From NCBI RefSeq assembly GCF_014646895.1, contig NZ_BMOD01000013.1, positions 1 through 64,000 of the forward strand: DNA of 64,000 nt, read 5' to 3'. The notes beneath the pieces are model-generated. The model did not search any database. It worked only from the letters and a program-made list of their open reading frames with translations, and was not told where the DNA came from. This stretch comes from Deinococcus roseus. GTDB taxonomy: Bacteria; Deinococcota; Deinococci; Deinococcales; Deinococcaceae. The position numbers and the translations under genes are program-made. Below, piece by piece: positions 33,712 through 43,500 of this stretch (position 1 is its first letter; every line of letters starts with the position of its first letter).

Positions 33712-34089
33712 ATGAACATCAAACAATGGCTGGGCCTGAATCCTGAGGAGCATCACTGGGAAGCCTTTGTGGCCAATGCTGGAGTGGTTTTCCTGGATCC
33801 TCTGGGAGAGGTGGGCTTCAATTTGTGCGATGATCCGGGCAAGACCATTTCCATGGTGGAACTGGCTGGAAAACCTTCCCAGAACAACCCTGCTGTTTTT
33901 CTGCACCTCAGTGGCGTGCGGATGGTGGGGGTGATTCAGGGCGTGCAGGTGCAGGACCAGACCGTCACCCTGGATTACCATCCTTCCATGCGAAATCTGG
34001 TGCGGGCCAGGGGTTGTCAGGTTTACGTTGGTGATCCTGGTTTTGATTTTGAAGCCCTGCAAAAAGCCCTGAAACTGCTTTTCCCCTGA
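33712..34089 (+). CDS. conserved-type hypothetical protein
   Basis: A 125-residue soluble protein without recognised domain. It begins MNIKQWLGLNPEE and is made of beta-rich stretches (AGVVFLDPLGEVGFNLCD, AVFLHLSGVRMVGVIQGV, QTVTLDYHPSMRN) and a C-terminal helix. Codon use and composition match the neighbourhood, so it is likely a real gene. It is leaderless by its -10 position and convergent with the response-regulator gene, with only 11 bp between the stops. Confidence 0.7.
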   Translation: MNIKQWLGLNPEEHHWEAFVANAGVVFLDPLGEVGFNLCDDPGKTISMVELAGKPSQNNPAVFLHLSGVRMVGVIQGVQVQDQTVTLDYHPSMRNLVRARGCQVYVGDPGFDFEALQKALKLLFP

Positions 34090-34100
34090 AAACCCAGATC

Positions 34101-34769
34101 CTACGCCTGTCTGCGGTAACTCTTCTGGGGCCTGCCACTGCCCTTGTAGAGGGCTTCCACAGCCGCCCATTCCCGTTCCACCAGATACTCCAGATACCGC
34201 CACGCCGTAACCCGACTGATGCCCAGCTGCCCGCCAATTTCCTCTGCCGTGAGGGACTTTGCCGAGTTGCCCAGCAGGTTCTGGATCTGCTCCAGCGTCA
34301 CCTGCTCAATGCCTTTGGGCAAATGCACCTGGGGGTCGTGCCTGAGCAGGCGGTCCAATCTGGACTGGGTGAAGGTGCTGCTTCCGGCGTACATGTTCTG
34401 TCTGGAGAGGTAGCGGCCCAGCGCATCGTGCAGGCGGCTTTTCTCGAAAGGTTTGATCAGGTAGTCCAGCACCCCATCCCTGAGGGCCATCTGGATGCTG
34501 GCCAGATCGTTGGCTGCAGTGATCATGATGATGTCCAGCACGTTTCCCTCGGTGCGGAGCTGGTGCACCCATTCCAGACCAGAACCGTCTGGAAGGTACA
34601 CGTCTACGACCATGAGTTTTGGGCGCAGGGAGGGGGTGAGGCGGCGGGCTTCCTGCAGGGTGTCTGCCACGCCCACCACCCGGAAAGGGGGCAGGCTTTC
34701 GATCATCTGTCGGTTGACCTCTGCCACCCAGGGGTCGTCTTCGATCAGCAGCACGGGAATCTCAGTCAT
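34101..34769 (-). CDS. CitB/DcuR-type response regulator
   Basis: A 222-residue two-component regulator. The receiver domain spans residues 1-125 with the acidic pair at 10-12, phosphoacceptor Asp56 (VVDVYLPDGSG) and the Lys in DYLIKPFEK. The C-terminal part has a CitB-like helix-turn-helix (SLTAEEIGGQLGISRVTAWR). ATG 34769 lies inside the end of the kinase gene (8-nt overlap) and has GTGAGG upstream. It is the last gene of the Ugp-like/MgtC/kinase operon. Tandem GGTAGGT repeats upstream of that operon are a candidate binding site. Confidence 0.92.
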   Translation of the reverse strand: MTEIPVLLIEDDPWVAEVNRQMIESLPPFRVVGVADTLQEARRLTPSLRPKLMVVDVYLPDGSGLEWVHQLRTEGNVLDIIMITAANDLASIQMALRDGVLDYLIKPFEKSRLHDALGRYLSRQNMYAGSSTFTQSRLDRLLRHDPQVHLPKGIEQVTLEQIQNLLGNSAKSLTAEEIGGQLGISRVTAWRYLEYLVEREWAAVEALYKGSGRPQKSYRRQA

Positions 34770-36420
34770 GGGGGGCCTCACGTCGGGGGATGCTCACCCG
34801 GAAAATGCTTTTGTGGTCCTGAAAAAAGTATTCGATGGTGCCCTGCACCAGTTTGAGTTGCTGCTGCACCAGATGCAGCCCATACCCCCGGTTTTCACCT
34901 TTGCTGGAGAAGCCCTGCTCAAAAATTCTTTGCAGCACGTCTTCTGGGATGCCTCCAGCCTGGTCCTGCACTTCCAGTTGCAAACCTTCCGGGTCTTCGG
35001 CAATTTGCACGCGCACTGCGGCCCGGTCATGCTCCAGTGCAGCCTCGAAGGCATTTTCGATCAGGTTTCCCAGGGTCAGCACCAGCATATCGCGGGTGGT
35101 GCGGTCCCAATCTGCCTGCAGGTGGGACAGCGGATCAATTTCAAAGGGGAGGCCCAGTTCCCTGGCCCGTTCATGCTTGCCAATCAGAAGTGCTGCCACC
35201 TGGGGGATTTCGATGTCCTGGATGATCTCCCGGATCTGCTGGTGTTGCTTGACCTCCCCCTGCACCACCTCCAGAGCCAGTTCGGGGCGCTCCAGCTGGA
35301 TCAGGCCCCCGATGGTGTGCAGGCGGTTCATGAATTCGTGGGTCTGGGCCCGCAGCATGGTGGCGTACTGCCTGACCTGGGTGAGTTCCTCCGCGAGGTT
35401 CATGGCTTCCTCGCGGTCCCGGATCACCACCACCGCCTGATCGTCTGGCAACTGAAAGCGGCTGACCAGCAAAGGACGACCTGCAAAATTCAGGCTGACC
35501 CCCTCAAAATCTCCATTGCGTTGCGCGTCGAGGTCCTGCCATTCGGGCCACCATTCCAGCATGGGTCCGATCTGGGTGTGCAGTTGCAGCAGTCCTGCTG
35601 CACGTCCATTGGCCAGGAGCACCTGTCCCTGCGGTCCCAGCACCAGCACCCCTTCATTGAGGGCACCCAGCACCAGGCGATGCTGGTGCACCAGACCGGC
35701 AATCTGTTCGGGTTCCAGGTTGAACATCTCCCGGCGGATCCTGCGGCTGACCCACATGCTGCTGATCAGGGCAAAAACCACACTCAGGCCGTACCAGGGC
35801 AAAATGGCCCCCACCACCCGCCACGCCACCGTCTGCACGGTGGGCAGCAGAAACCCGGTGGACACCATCCCAATCACAAAACCATCCTGATCGTGCACAG
35901 AGGCTTTCCCCCAGATGAAATTCTGCAGGCTGCCCTCTCCGGTGACAATCGGGTGGGTCTCGGCCAGCACATCGTCTTTGCTGTCTCCAGAGAGGATGTG
36001 TTTGCTGATTTCCTCCGGGAAAGGGTGGGCGTAACGGATGCCCAGGCGGCTCCCCACCACCAGAAAATCCGCATGCACCTGCTCCCGGAGGTCGTTCATC
36101 AGGGGGTTGATGGCGATGCGTTCTTCCGGGCGGTTCAGGTAATCGATCACGGTGGGCACGTTTGCCACCATCTGGGAGATCACCAGGGCACGTTCGCCGT
36201 ACTCTGCACGGGTGCGCTGCACGGTGGTGAGGGCCTGAATGCTGCCCAGAATCCCGGTCAGCACCGAAAACAAAAGCAACTGCATCACAAAAAACCGCTG
36301 GGAAACGTTCAGGCGTTTCTTGCGGGCCGGGGGCACCACTTCTTCGGTGAGCAGTTGTTTTCCCATGGTGGTCTGCGAAACCATTTTGGACCTCGGGCGG
36401 AACAGGTATGTGGTCTTCAT
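34762..36420 (-). CDS. CitA/DcuS-type sensor histidine kinase
   Basis: A 552-residue membrane sensor kinase. The order is a cytoplasmic N terminus, membrane segment at about 42-62, an extracytoplasmic PAS-like sensor (65-195) with IRYAHPFPEEI typical of CitA/DcuS, a second segment near 198-222, a cytoplasmic PAS (245-335), a SpoOB-type H-box with His361 (QTHEFMNRLHTIGG), and the ATPase domain with NLIENAFEAA and DQAGGIPEDV. Such kinases sense carboxylates or similar small anions. Its ATG overlaps the mgtC stop (ATGA), so it is translated with the transporter genes. Confidence 0.92.
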   Translation of the reverse strand: MKTTYLFRPRSKMVSQTTMGKQLLTEEVVPPARKKRLNVSQRFFVMQLLLFSVLTGILGSIQALTTVQRTRAEYGERALVISQMVANVPTVIDYLNRPEERIAINPLMNDLREQVHADFLVVGSRLGIRYAHPFPEEISKHILSGDSKDDVLAETHPIVTGEGSLQNFIWGKASVHDQDGFVIGMVSTGFLLPTVQTVAWRVVGAILPWYGLSVVFALISSMWVSRRIRREMFNLEPEQIAGLVHQHRLVLGALNEGVLVLGPQGQVLLANGRAAGLLQLHTQIGPMLEWWPEWQDLDAQRNGDFEGVSLNFAGRPLLVSRFQLPDDQAVVVIRDREEAMNLAEELTQVRQYATMLRAQTHEFMNRLHTIGGLIQLERPELALEVVQGEVKQHQQIREIIQDIEIPQVAALLIGKHERARELGLPFEIDPLSHLQADWDRTTRDMLVLTLGNLIENAFEAALEHDRAAVRVQIAEDPEGLQLEVQDQAGGIPEDVLQRIFEQGFSSKGENRGYGLHLVQQQLKLVQGTIEYFFQDHKSIFRVSIPRREAPHD

Positions 36421-37115
36421 GTTACGCCCGCTGCTGTGACCGGAGTCTGACAGGACAGGCGCTGCACGCTGCCATCTAAAGCCATGCGGTGCATCAGCTG
36501 TCCCAGGGGCTGGATGCTCAGGGGGTGCCTGAGGTCCAGCACAAAATGCACGGTTTCTGCGCTGCGCTGGACCTGCACGCTTTTCAGTTCGCTGCCGCTG
36601 TCTTCGAGCTCCTGCAGCAGGGTGCGCCGGACCCAGCTTTCATCCTGCAACTGGCAGTCCAGTTCCAGTCGGGATTCCGTGAAGCGCTCCTTGCGGATGC
36701 TCAGCCCCTCCAGCAGGGTTTCCAGCCTGCGCAGGAGGGGGTGGGCCAGAAACACCACCCCGGCCCCGATGGACGCTTCCAGCACGAAGCCCAGACCTGA
36801 AAGGCATCCCACCGCTGCACTGCTCCAGAGGGTTGCCGCAGTGTTGAGCCCTCGCACACTCAGGCCCTCCCGCAAAATCGCTCCTGCACCCAGAAAACCC
36901 ACCCCAGACACCACCTGGGCGGCAATGCGGGTGTGGTCCAGGGTTCCGGGTTCCAGTGAGGCAATCACCACAAACATCGCAGAGGACACCGAAACCAGGG
37001 CGTTGGTGCGCAGCCCGGCCAGACTTCCCCGCCGTTGCCGTTCCAGTCCGATCAATGTGCCCAGCAACACCGCCAGCAAGAGGCGCAACGAGAAATCCAG
37101 CAGGGCCACATGCAT
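36417..37115 (-). CDS. MgtC/SapB-family membrane protein
   Basis: A 232-residue protein. The N-terminal 130 residues are the MgtC domain with four to five membrane segments (LLAVLLGTLIGLERQRRGSL, AGLRTNALVSV, VVSGVGFLGAGAILREG, GLNTAATLWSSAAVG); the C-terminal 90 residues form an ACT-like soluble domain. MgtC proteins act under magnesium or phosphate stress and modulate ATP synthase or phosphate uptake in other bacteria. ATG 37115 follows AGGAGAAGTGAA and lies 1 nt after the permease stop. Its place between an importer and a sensor kinase is unusual. Confidence 0.9.
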   Translation of the reverse strand: MHVALLDFSLRLLLAVLLGTLIGLERQRRGSLAGLRTNALVSVSSAMFVVIASLEPGTLDHTRIAAQVVSGVGFLGAGAILREGLSVRGLNTAATLWSSAAVGCLSGLGFVLEASIGAGVVFLAHPLLRRLETLLEGLSIRKERFTESRLELDCQLQDESWVRRTLLQELEDSGSELKSVQVQRSAETVHFVLDLRHPLSIQPLGQLMHRMALDGSVQRLSCQTPVTAAGVT

Positions 37116-37116
37116 T

Positions 37117-37974
37117 TCACTTCTCCTGGCTGAGGGCAATCCCTCTGCTGAACTGCTCTTGCAGCAGGGTGAACATCACCAGAGGGGGCAGCAGGCTCAC
37201 GATGGTCCCGGCCATCACCGAACCCCAGTTGGTGCCGTCTGCACTGCCCAGCAGCGAGCGCAAACCCACCTGCACCACCTGATGGTCCACATCGCGGATG
37301 ATCACCAGGGGCCACAAATACTGGTCCCACACGTACACGAACTGGATCACACCCAGCGCACCAATGGTGTTTAAACTCATGGGGATCAGGATCATCCACA
37401 GGAACTGCCAGGGGCTTGCCCCGTCGATCTGTGCAGCCTCGGCCATGCTGCGGGGGATGTTCATGAAGTGCTGCCGGAACAGGAAAGTGCCCGTTGCAGA
37501 GGCCAGAAACGGCACGATGATGGCCTGGTAGGTGTTGACCCAGTTCAGGTCACTCACCAGATCAAAGAGGGCCACAATTTTCAGTTCTGCAGGCAGCATC
37601 AGGCTGAACAGCACCAGCGCAAAGAGGGGGGTTTTAAAGGGAAAACGGAAGTACACGAAGGCCAGTGCAGCCATCATGGAGAGCAGCGTTTTGCCTACGG
37701 TCACGGTGATGGCCACGATGAAGGAGTTGCGCATGTAGGTCCCGAGGTGGGCGGCCTGCCACGCATCTTTCAGATTTGAAAAGAAAGAGCTGCCGGGAAT
37801 CAGGTTTGCACTGACCACCTGACTGCTGTCCTGGGTGGCCTTGATCACCGCAAAAATCAGGGGAAACGCCACCACAAAAACCGCCAGCGAAAGAACAACA
37901 TGTTGCAGCAGCACCTGACGCTGGCTGCGCCTTCTGGAAGGGGCCTGCTGGTAGGGAACGCTCTTAACCGCCAT
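37117..37974 (-). CDS. ABC transporter permease, UgpE-like
   Basis: A 285-residue permease with six predicted segments. EAA loop SMAEAAQIDGASPWQFLWMI. The closing segment LGSADGTNWGSVMAGTIVS resembles UgpE of the sn-glycerol-3-phosphate importer. ATG 37974 lies inside the end of the partner permease gene (11-nt overlap). Works with the UgpA-like and UgpB-like proteins encoded upstream; the ATPase is not local. Confidence 0.9.
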   Translation of the reverse strand: MAVKSVPYQQAPSRRRSQRQVLLQHVVLSLAVFVVAFPLIFAVIKATQDSSQVVSANLIPGSSFFSNLKDAWQAAHLGTYMRNSFIVAITVTVGKTLLSMMAALAFVYFRFPFKTPLFALVLFSLMLPAELKIVALFDLVSDLNWVNTYQAIIVPFLASATGTFLFRQHFMNIPRSMAEAAQIDGASPWQFLWMILIPMSLNTIGALGVIQFVYVWDQYLWPLVIIRDVDHQVVQVGLRSLLGSADGTNWGSVMAGTIVSLLPPLVMFTLLQEQFSRGIALSQEK

Positions 37975-38869
37975 AATGCACCTGCTTTCTGCCCACCCGG
38001 AATTGAATGGTGGTGAGGACCCCCACAATGACCAGCATCAGGATGGCCTGGGTTGCCGCCATTCCGGTCTGGAAGTTCTCGAAACCCTCGCGGTACAGTT
38101 TGTAGATCAGGAAGGTGGTCACGCCCGTGTCGCCATGAATGGGGCCGCCTCTGGTGAGGATGTCCACCAGTCCGAAGCTGTCAAAGAGGGCGTAGATCAG
38201 GTTGGCGAACACCAGAAAGAAGGTGATGGGACTGAGCATGGGAACGGTGATTTTCCAGAACATCTGGAAACTGTTCACCCCGTCGATGCGGGCGGCTTCC
38301 ACCACCTCGCGGGGCAGGTTCTGGATGGCGGCAAGGTAGAACGCGATGTTGTACCCCAGGTTTTTCCACACTGCAGCGGCCACCACCAGAAAGAAAGCCA
38401 GATTCGGGTCATCGAGCCAGCGGGGTTTGATGCCAAAGAGGCTGTACAAGACGCTGTTGACGGTGCCGATCTCGGGGTTGAAGAGGAAAAGCCACAGGGT
38501 CCCGGCAATCGCAGGCGAGAGGGCGTAAGGGAAAATCAGCATCAGGCGGTAAAAGCGGCCCCCAGAAGGGATGTTGCTGGCCATCAGAGAAAGCAGCAAA
38601 CTCAGGAAAATCCCGATGAACACCACCAGACCGGCAAAAAGCGCGGTCTGCCAGAACGCCTGCAGGTAAGAAGGTTCAGAGAGGGTTCTCAGAAAATTCT
38701 GCATCCCCACGTATTTCTGGGTGCCCAGCACCACGTTGCTCTGGTACAGGCTGAGCATCAGGGTGCGGATGGCAGGGTAATACAGGAACACCAGCAGCAG
38801 GATCAGCGAAGGAAAAACCAGCAGGTAAGGGGCCAGACGGCCCCTGAACACCGAGTTGTCAGCATGCAT
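37964..38869 (-). CDS. ABC transporter permease, UgpA-like
   Basis: A 301-residue permease, partner of the UgpE-like protein. First segment APYLLVFPSLILLLVFLYYP, EAA loop EVVEAARIDGVNSFQMFWKI, and the late TRGGPIHGDTGVTTFLIYKL loop typical of UgpA. ATG 38869 follows AGGAGG at 5 nt, the best ribosome site in the operon; an in-frame ATG at 38887 would be less well placed. A hairpin separates it from the binding-protein gene. Confidence 0.9.
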   Translation of the reverse strand: MHADNSVFRGRLAPYLLVFPSLILLLVFLYYPAIRTLMLSLYQSNVVLGTQKYVGMQNFLRTLSEPSYLQAFWQTALFAGLVVFIGIFLSLLLSLMASNIPSGGRFYRLMLIFPYALSPAIAGTLWLFLFNPEIGTVNSVLYSLFGIKPRWLDDPNLAFFLVVAAAVWKNLGYNIAFYLAAIQNLPREVVEAARIDGVNSFQMFWKITVPMLSPITFFLVFANLIYALFDSFGLVDILTRGGPIHGDTGVTTFLIYKLYREGFENFQTGMAATQAILMLVIVGVLTTIQFRVGRKQVHYGG

Positions 38870-38899
38870 GTCAGCCTCCTGAGACATGAGGCTCCCGGA

Positions 38900-38919
38900 G
38901 GAAGGTCTTTCAACCTTCC
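38900..38919 (-). repeat. hairpin between binding protein and permease
   Basis: GGAAGGT and ACCTTCC pair around a 6-nt loop in the 77-bp gap between the UgpB-like and UgpA-like genes, the third such hairpin at the same point of an importer operon here. Confidence 0.5.
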
Positions 38920-38946
38920 CCGGAAGGATTGACCAAAGCAGAGGGG

Positions 38947-40233
38947 TCAGAAGTTGGCGTTGTAGTCTTTGATGATGCGGTCTGCCCTCTGCTTCAGGTC
39001 CGATAAGGATTTGTCGATGTCAGAGCCTTGCAGGATGCGCTGCAGGGTCTCCTCGACTTCTTTGCGCACCTCGTAGAAACTGCCAAACAGTGCGCCGGCG
39101 GTGGCGGAATTGACTTTTGTTCTGAGAAGCTGGTTGAAGGCCACGGCCTGTGGAGCGCCTTTTTCCAGCCAGCCTTCTTTTTTGAGGCTCTGCACGCTGC
39201 TGTTGCGCACCGGGTAATAGCCGGTCAGTTTGTGCCAGTCCACCATGTTGCCCGTGCTGGTGAGGAAAAGGGCGAATTCACGGGCGGCTTCAGCCACAGT
39301 GTCCGGTATTTCCTGGGTGACCCACAGGCTTCCTCCGCTGATCACCACACCATTGCGGGTGGTGCCGTCTGGAATGGGATACTGCCCGACCGCCACATTG
39401 AAGCCGTTTTTCTTGCTGTCGGTGGTGATGTTGCCAATTCTGGAGGTCGAAGCAATCAGGAAAACCGCTTTCTGGTTCACAAAGATGGCCTGGGATCCCT
39501 CTGCATCCTCGAATTTTCCGGTGTAGGTGTACATGCCGTCATCGTTGAGCGTTTTCATCCAGCGCAGGGCTTTCTTGAGGGCTTCGCTGGTCAGGTTGGA
39601 TTCGGTGGCGCGGCCCCTCCGTCCGTTGTCGTTGTTGACGAAGGTCTCTCCCTGCTCTGCAACCCACTGCTCCATCAGCCAGGAGTCCACCTGGAAGGTG
39701 ATGCATTTGGCCTCGATGCCTGCAGCCTTGATTTTCTTGCAGGCGGCTGAAATCTTGCCAAAGGTGTCGGGCAGGCTGCCCAGTTTGATTCCGGCTTTCT
39801 CTGCCAGGGTTTTGTTGACGTACAGCACCGGAGAGGAGGAATTGAACGGCAGGCTGTAAATCTTGCCCTGCACGGTGTAGTAGTTGATCACGGGCTTGAT
39901 GTAATCCGAGTAATTGACCTTGCCAATGCTGCTGATTGGCTGGAAAATCCCGCTGTCGATGGCAAGCTGGCTGCCCGCCTCGCTGAGCTGCACCAGGGCC
40001 GGGGGTTTTCCCTGTCTGGCGGCAAGAATGGCGGCCTGGAAGGCACTTTCATAATTGCCTTTGGCCTGGGCGGTGACCTTGATGTTGGGGTGCTGCTTGT
40101 TGAACTCCTCCACTTTTTGCTGGATCCAGCCGCCCCGTTTGGAATCCCCGTAGGTGTGCCAGAATTCCACCTGGATCTGCTGGGCGCTTGCCATGGTCAG
40201 CAAGGCACAGGTGAGCACCAGTGCGTGTTTCAT
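38947..40233 (-). CDS. ABC transporter substrate-binding protein, UgpB-like
   Basis: A 428-residue secreted binding protein with a signal peptide (TMASA-QQ). VEFWHTYGDSKRGGWIQQ at the mature N terminus, PALVQLSEAGSQLAID, PFNSSSPVLYVNKTLAEKAG and the GGSLWV strand match UgpB, which binds sn-glycerol-3-phosphate or its diesters. The GGAGGAGGAGAA before ATG 40233 is very strong. It heads a six-gene operon with two permeases, MgtC and a two-component system. A glycerophosphate, polyol phosphate or other sugar ligand is possible. Confidence 0.87.
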   Translation of the reverse strand: MKHALVLTCALLTMASAQQIQVEFWHTYGDSKRGGWIQQKVEEFNKQHPNIKVTAQAKGNYESAFQAAILAARQGKPPALVQLSEAGSQLAIDSGIFQPISSIGKVNYSDYIKPVINYYTVQGKIYSLPFNSSSPVLYVNKTLAEKAGIKLGSLPDTFGKISAACKKIKAAGIEAKCITFQVDSWLMEQWVAEQGETFVNNDNGRRGRATESNLTSEALKKALRWMKTLNDDGMYTYTGKFEDAEGSQAIFVNQKAVFLIASTSRIGNITTDSKKNGFNVAVGQYPIPDGTTRNGVVISGGSLWVTQEIPDTVAEAAREFALFLTSTGNMVDWHKLTGYYPVRNSSVQSLKKEGWLEKGAPQAVAFNQLLRTKVNSATAGALFGSFYEVRKEVEETLQRILQGSDIDKSLSDLKQRADRIIKDYNANF

Positions 40234-40302
40234 GTGTTCTCCTCCTCCAAAAGAAGCCCCTCCAGCACACTGTTGTGCGGTGATCGCTTCTGCTGTTTTT
40301 CA

Positions 40303-40320
40303 GGTAGGTTCATGGTAGGT
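40303..40320 (-). promoter_or_regulatory. tandem GGTAGGT repeats upstream of the UgpB-like operon
   Basis: GGTAGGT occurs at 40303-40309 and 40314-40320, 11 bp apart (one helical turn), about 70-87 bp before the start codon. This is a plausible site for two monomers of the CitB-type regulator encoded at the end of the operon. The rest of 40234-40536 holds a hairpin (GAACGGGT/ACCCGTTC, 40450-40477) after the helicase gene and no gene. Confidence 0.5.
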
Positions 40321-40536
40321 GAAGCGTCTTTTTCCCGCAAGCTTTTGTTCATTCTGTTCGCGAAGGGCTGGACCTGCTTTGCTGGCTCACGTGCTGAACA
40401 CCCACAGGCACTTGCATGTTCTTCAATCCAGGGTCTTTGTTGATCTTTGGAACGGGTGGCTTCAAAATAACCCGTTCGTTCCGAAGACCCATACCAAAGA
40501 GCCCACCTCTGATGCTGCGATGCCCATCGGTGCAAA

Positions 40537-43500
40537 TCAGACCAACCACTCGTAGGCCACGAGCGTGATGTCATTCTCTTTGATTTCCTGGAGGGTGATC
40601 CGGTTTCCAGCAGGTTCCAACAGCAATTTCTGATCCAGAAAGAATGCCTGCAGACCCAGCACAAACTTGAGAAAATCCCCCTCCTCTTTCAAATTCTTCA
40701 AGATTTCCCTGAGATCAGGCTCTTTTTCATAAGCAGCCAGGCTGCGTTCTTCCAAAGTGTACCGCAATTGCACCAGAACTCGGGGATCCAACACTTCAGG
40801 CTCAAATTCCAGTTTGATGTCGCTCAGCAAGCGGTAGATATCCAGTGCCATGCCTTTCAGAGGAGCTTTAAACGCCTGCTTGCGAACCTGTCTTTTGGAT
40901 TCCTGAATCACACCCTCAATGGCCCAGGTGAGGTAAGGATAGATGGCTGTTCCCGCAGGTTCGGCGGATCTTGGTACCTCCTGGGAGGCTTCAATCAAAC
41001 GGTACACTTCCCGCCTGGAAACCATCACGTCGCTGTGGGTCAGGTCCATCGGGTAAACCCGCCAGAGCATCTGCTGGCCCACCCGAAGCGCAATAAAAAC
41101 ACCTCTGGCATTTTCTGGGGCCGCTTTTGCACTGTGAATGCCCAGAGGCAATTCATCCACATATTCACGGCCAATCAACTGCAAGGCAGACAACAGCGGC
41201 AAACGCATCTCATCGGCTGCACTCAATTCACTTTCCTGTTCAAGTTCATCGAGAACTTCCTGGTCTCCTGCATGAATGCGCCGAAGTTCGTCCAGCGAAC
41301 GGGTGCTGATGGCTTCCCCCAGCACACTGGCATCCAATCCAACAGTGCGATCGATCTCCCAGATTCTTTCTTCCAGACGGCTGACCAGCTTCAAAAGTTC
41401 ATCCAGGCCACGCTCGGGGAAAACATTATGGATTTGCAACGTCTCATATTCAGAACCCAAACGGTCAATGCGGCCTGCGCGCTGGATCATTCGCACCGGG
41501 TTCCAGTGCAGATCGGCATTCAGCAGAAATCCTGCATCCTGCAGGTTCTGTCCCTCAGACAGCACATCTGTGCAGACCAAAATGTCCACAGGTTGAGCCA
41601 GAATTTTGGCAAAAGCTTCATCGTCCAGATCACCCCGATTGGCCTTTGGAGCAAACCTCTGGATCAGCAGGTTGCGATCCTCTGCCCTGGTGCTGCCACT
41701 GATCATGGCAATGACAGGCTGGCCCATGTCGTTCAACCAATCCTGATCCTGTATTAAACCCTTATACAGGTAATCGGCAGTGTCATGGTAATAACTGAAT
41801 ATGATGGCTTTCTTGCCATGTGTCTCTTGACCCTTTAGACGTTGCAACAAAGCATTCTTGATTTCTTCCAGTTTGCTGTCTTTGCCCACATGAGTTTCAC
41901 GGGCCGTCAACAACTCCTGAACTTTCTGCACCATCCATTCCAGGGCTTCCAGGTCTTTTTTGAGGTCATTCTCCAGCTTCACCCAGTCATACAGCTTGCT
42001 GTCCACCTGAGGCAAAGCATCCAGCAGTTTTTGCAATTTCTGGTTGGTTTCCAGGTCATCTTCTGAAGCCATGAACCGGAGAATCTGTTCGATCTTGCGG
42101 TTGCTTCCTGCATCCAGAAACTTGTGTTCCTGCAACAGACGGTAAAACCGCTTCTGAAACTCCATCTGGTTTTTCACACTCATGGAAAAAGCATGCACAC
42201 TGGATTCAAGGCGTTTCAGGAAGTTGGTTTTGAAGATGCCTGTGAGGGCTTCACGCCTGATGACTTCCCTGTCGTCCTGTTCCTTTTTTTTGTATTTTTC
42301 GAGGTTGTAAGCCACCAGTCGCAGACCTTCAATGCGTTGAATGAAACCCTCATAGAACCCTCCAAGTTGATCAAACAAGCTGTATTCGATGCGGTGCAAA
42401 GTACGTTCTGGAAAGCGAATTTCTTTGCCACTGATCAGGATTTTTTCGCCCTGTTCCTGCCTGCGTTTGACATCCCTGCGACTGCGGCGCACCAGGGCGT
42501 GTTCTGCAAAATCATAGAACTCTGCGCGACCACCTGCCACCTTCTTGAAGTAGATGCCCAGATCCGGGATGCCCACACCGGCATAGATGCTTTCCCTTCC
42601 ACGGGTCATCAGGCGCACCTGGTGGTACAGGTCCATAATGCTGTTGTTGACTGGAGTGGCGGTGAGCAAGGCCACGATCTTGTCGGTTTTGCCTGCACTG
42701 ATCACACGCATGAGGTTGGTGTAACGTCCAGTGCCTGGTTTGCGAAAGTTGTGGCTCTCATCCACCAGCACCACATCGCAATTGACGTATTTGCGCCAGT
42801 CGAAATCTTCACGGCCCATGGACTCCATGGAAACCACCGTGGCAGGAATGGCAAAACGTTCCAGCAGAGGTTCCCACACCAAACGTTCCAGCTGGGCAGG
42901 ACAGACCACCAGAGCACGGGGAATGAAGCCTGCTTTGCGTCTGCGCACCACGTACTCTTCCAGCAAACTGAGCCCCAGAAAGGATTTCCCCAGACCCACG
43001 GCATCTGCCACCATCACACAGCCAAACTGCTCAATGAGTTTGCAGGCCAGACGGAACCCTTCCGTCTGAAATGCTGCCAGCTCGATCACCTGCTGACTGG
43101 CCTCCTCGGGTGAACTGAGGGTATCTTTGTAGAGTTCAAAGAGCACCTTCAAAAAAACATCAAAAGGTGTATAAGGGTGCTTGCCAAACTTGGATTTTTC
43201 CAACACCTCTATCAGGTCTGCCTTGTACTCCTTGCTTCTGGCCCAGAAGCGGTCATACCATTCATTGCGCAAGCATTTGGCATAAAAATCCTGTTTGGTG
43301 ACGGTGTTCAGTTCGCTGTTGTGGCTCAGGCCATTCAAGGTCAGGTTGCTGGATCCCACGATGGTGTAGCTGTCAAAAATGTATGCTTTGGCATGCAAGA
43401 AAGGATCATCGAACATGCGCACCTGCACTGCATCCCTCTTCAGGAAAGAAATCAGGCTGTCGATGACCTGAGCATTCCTGGAATTGAATTCTTCGGATTC

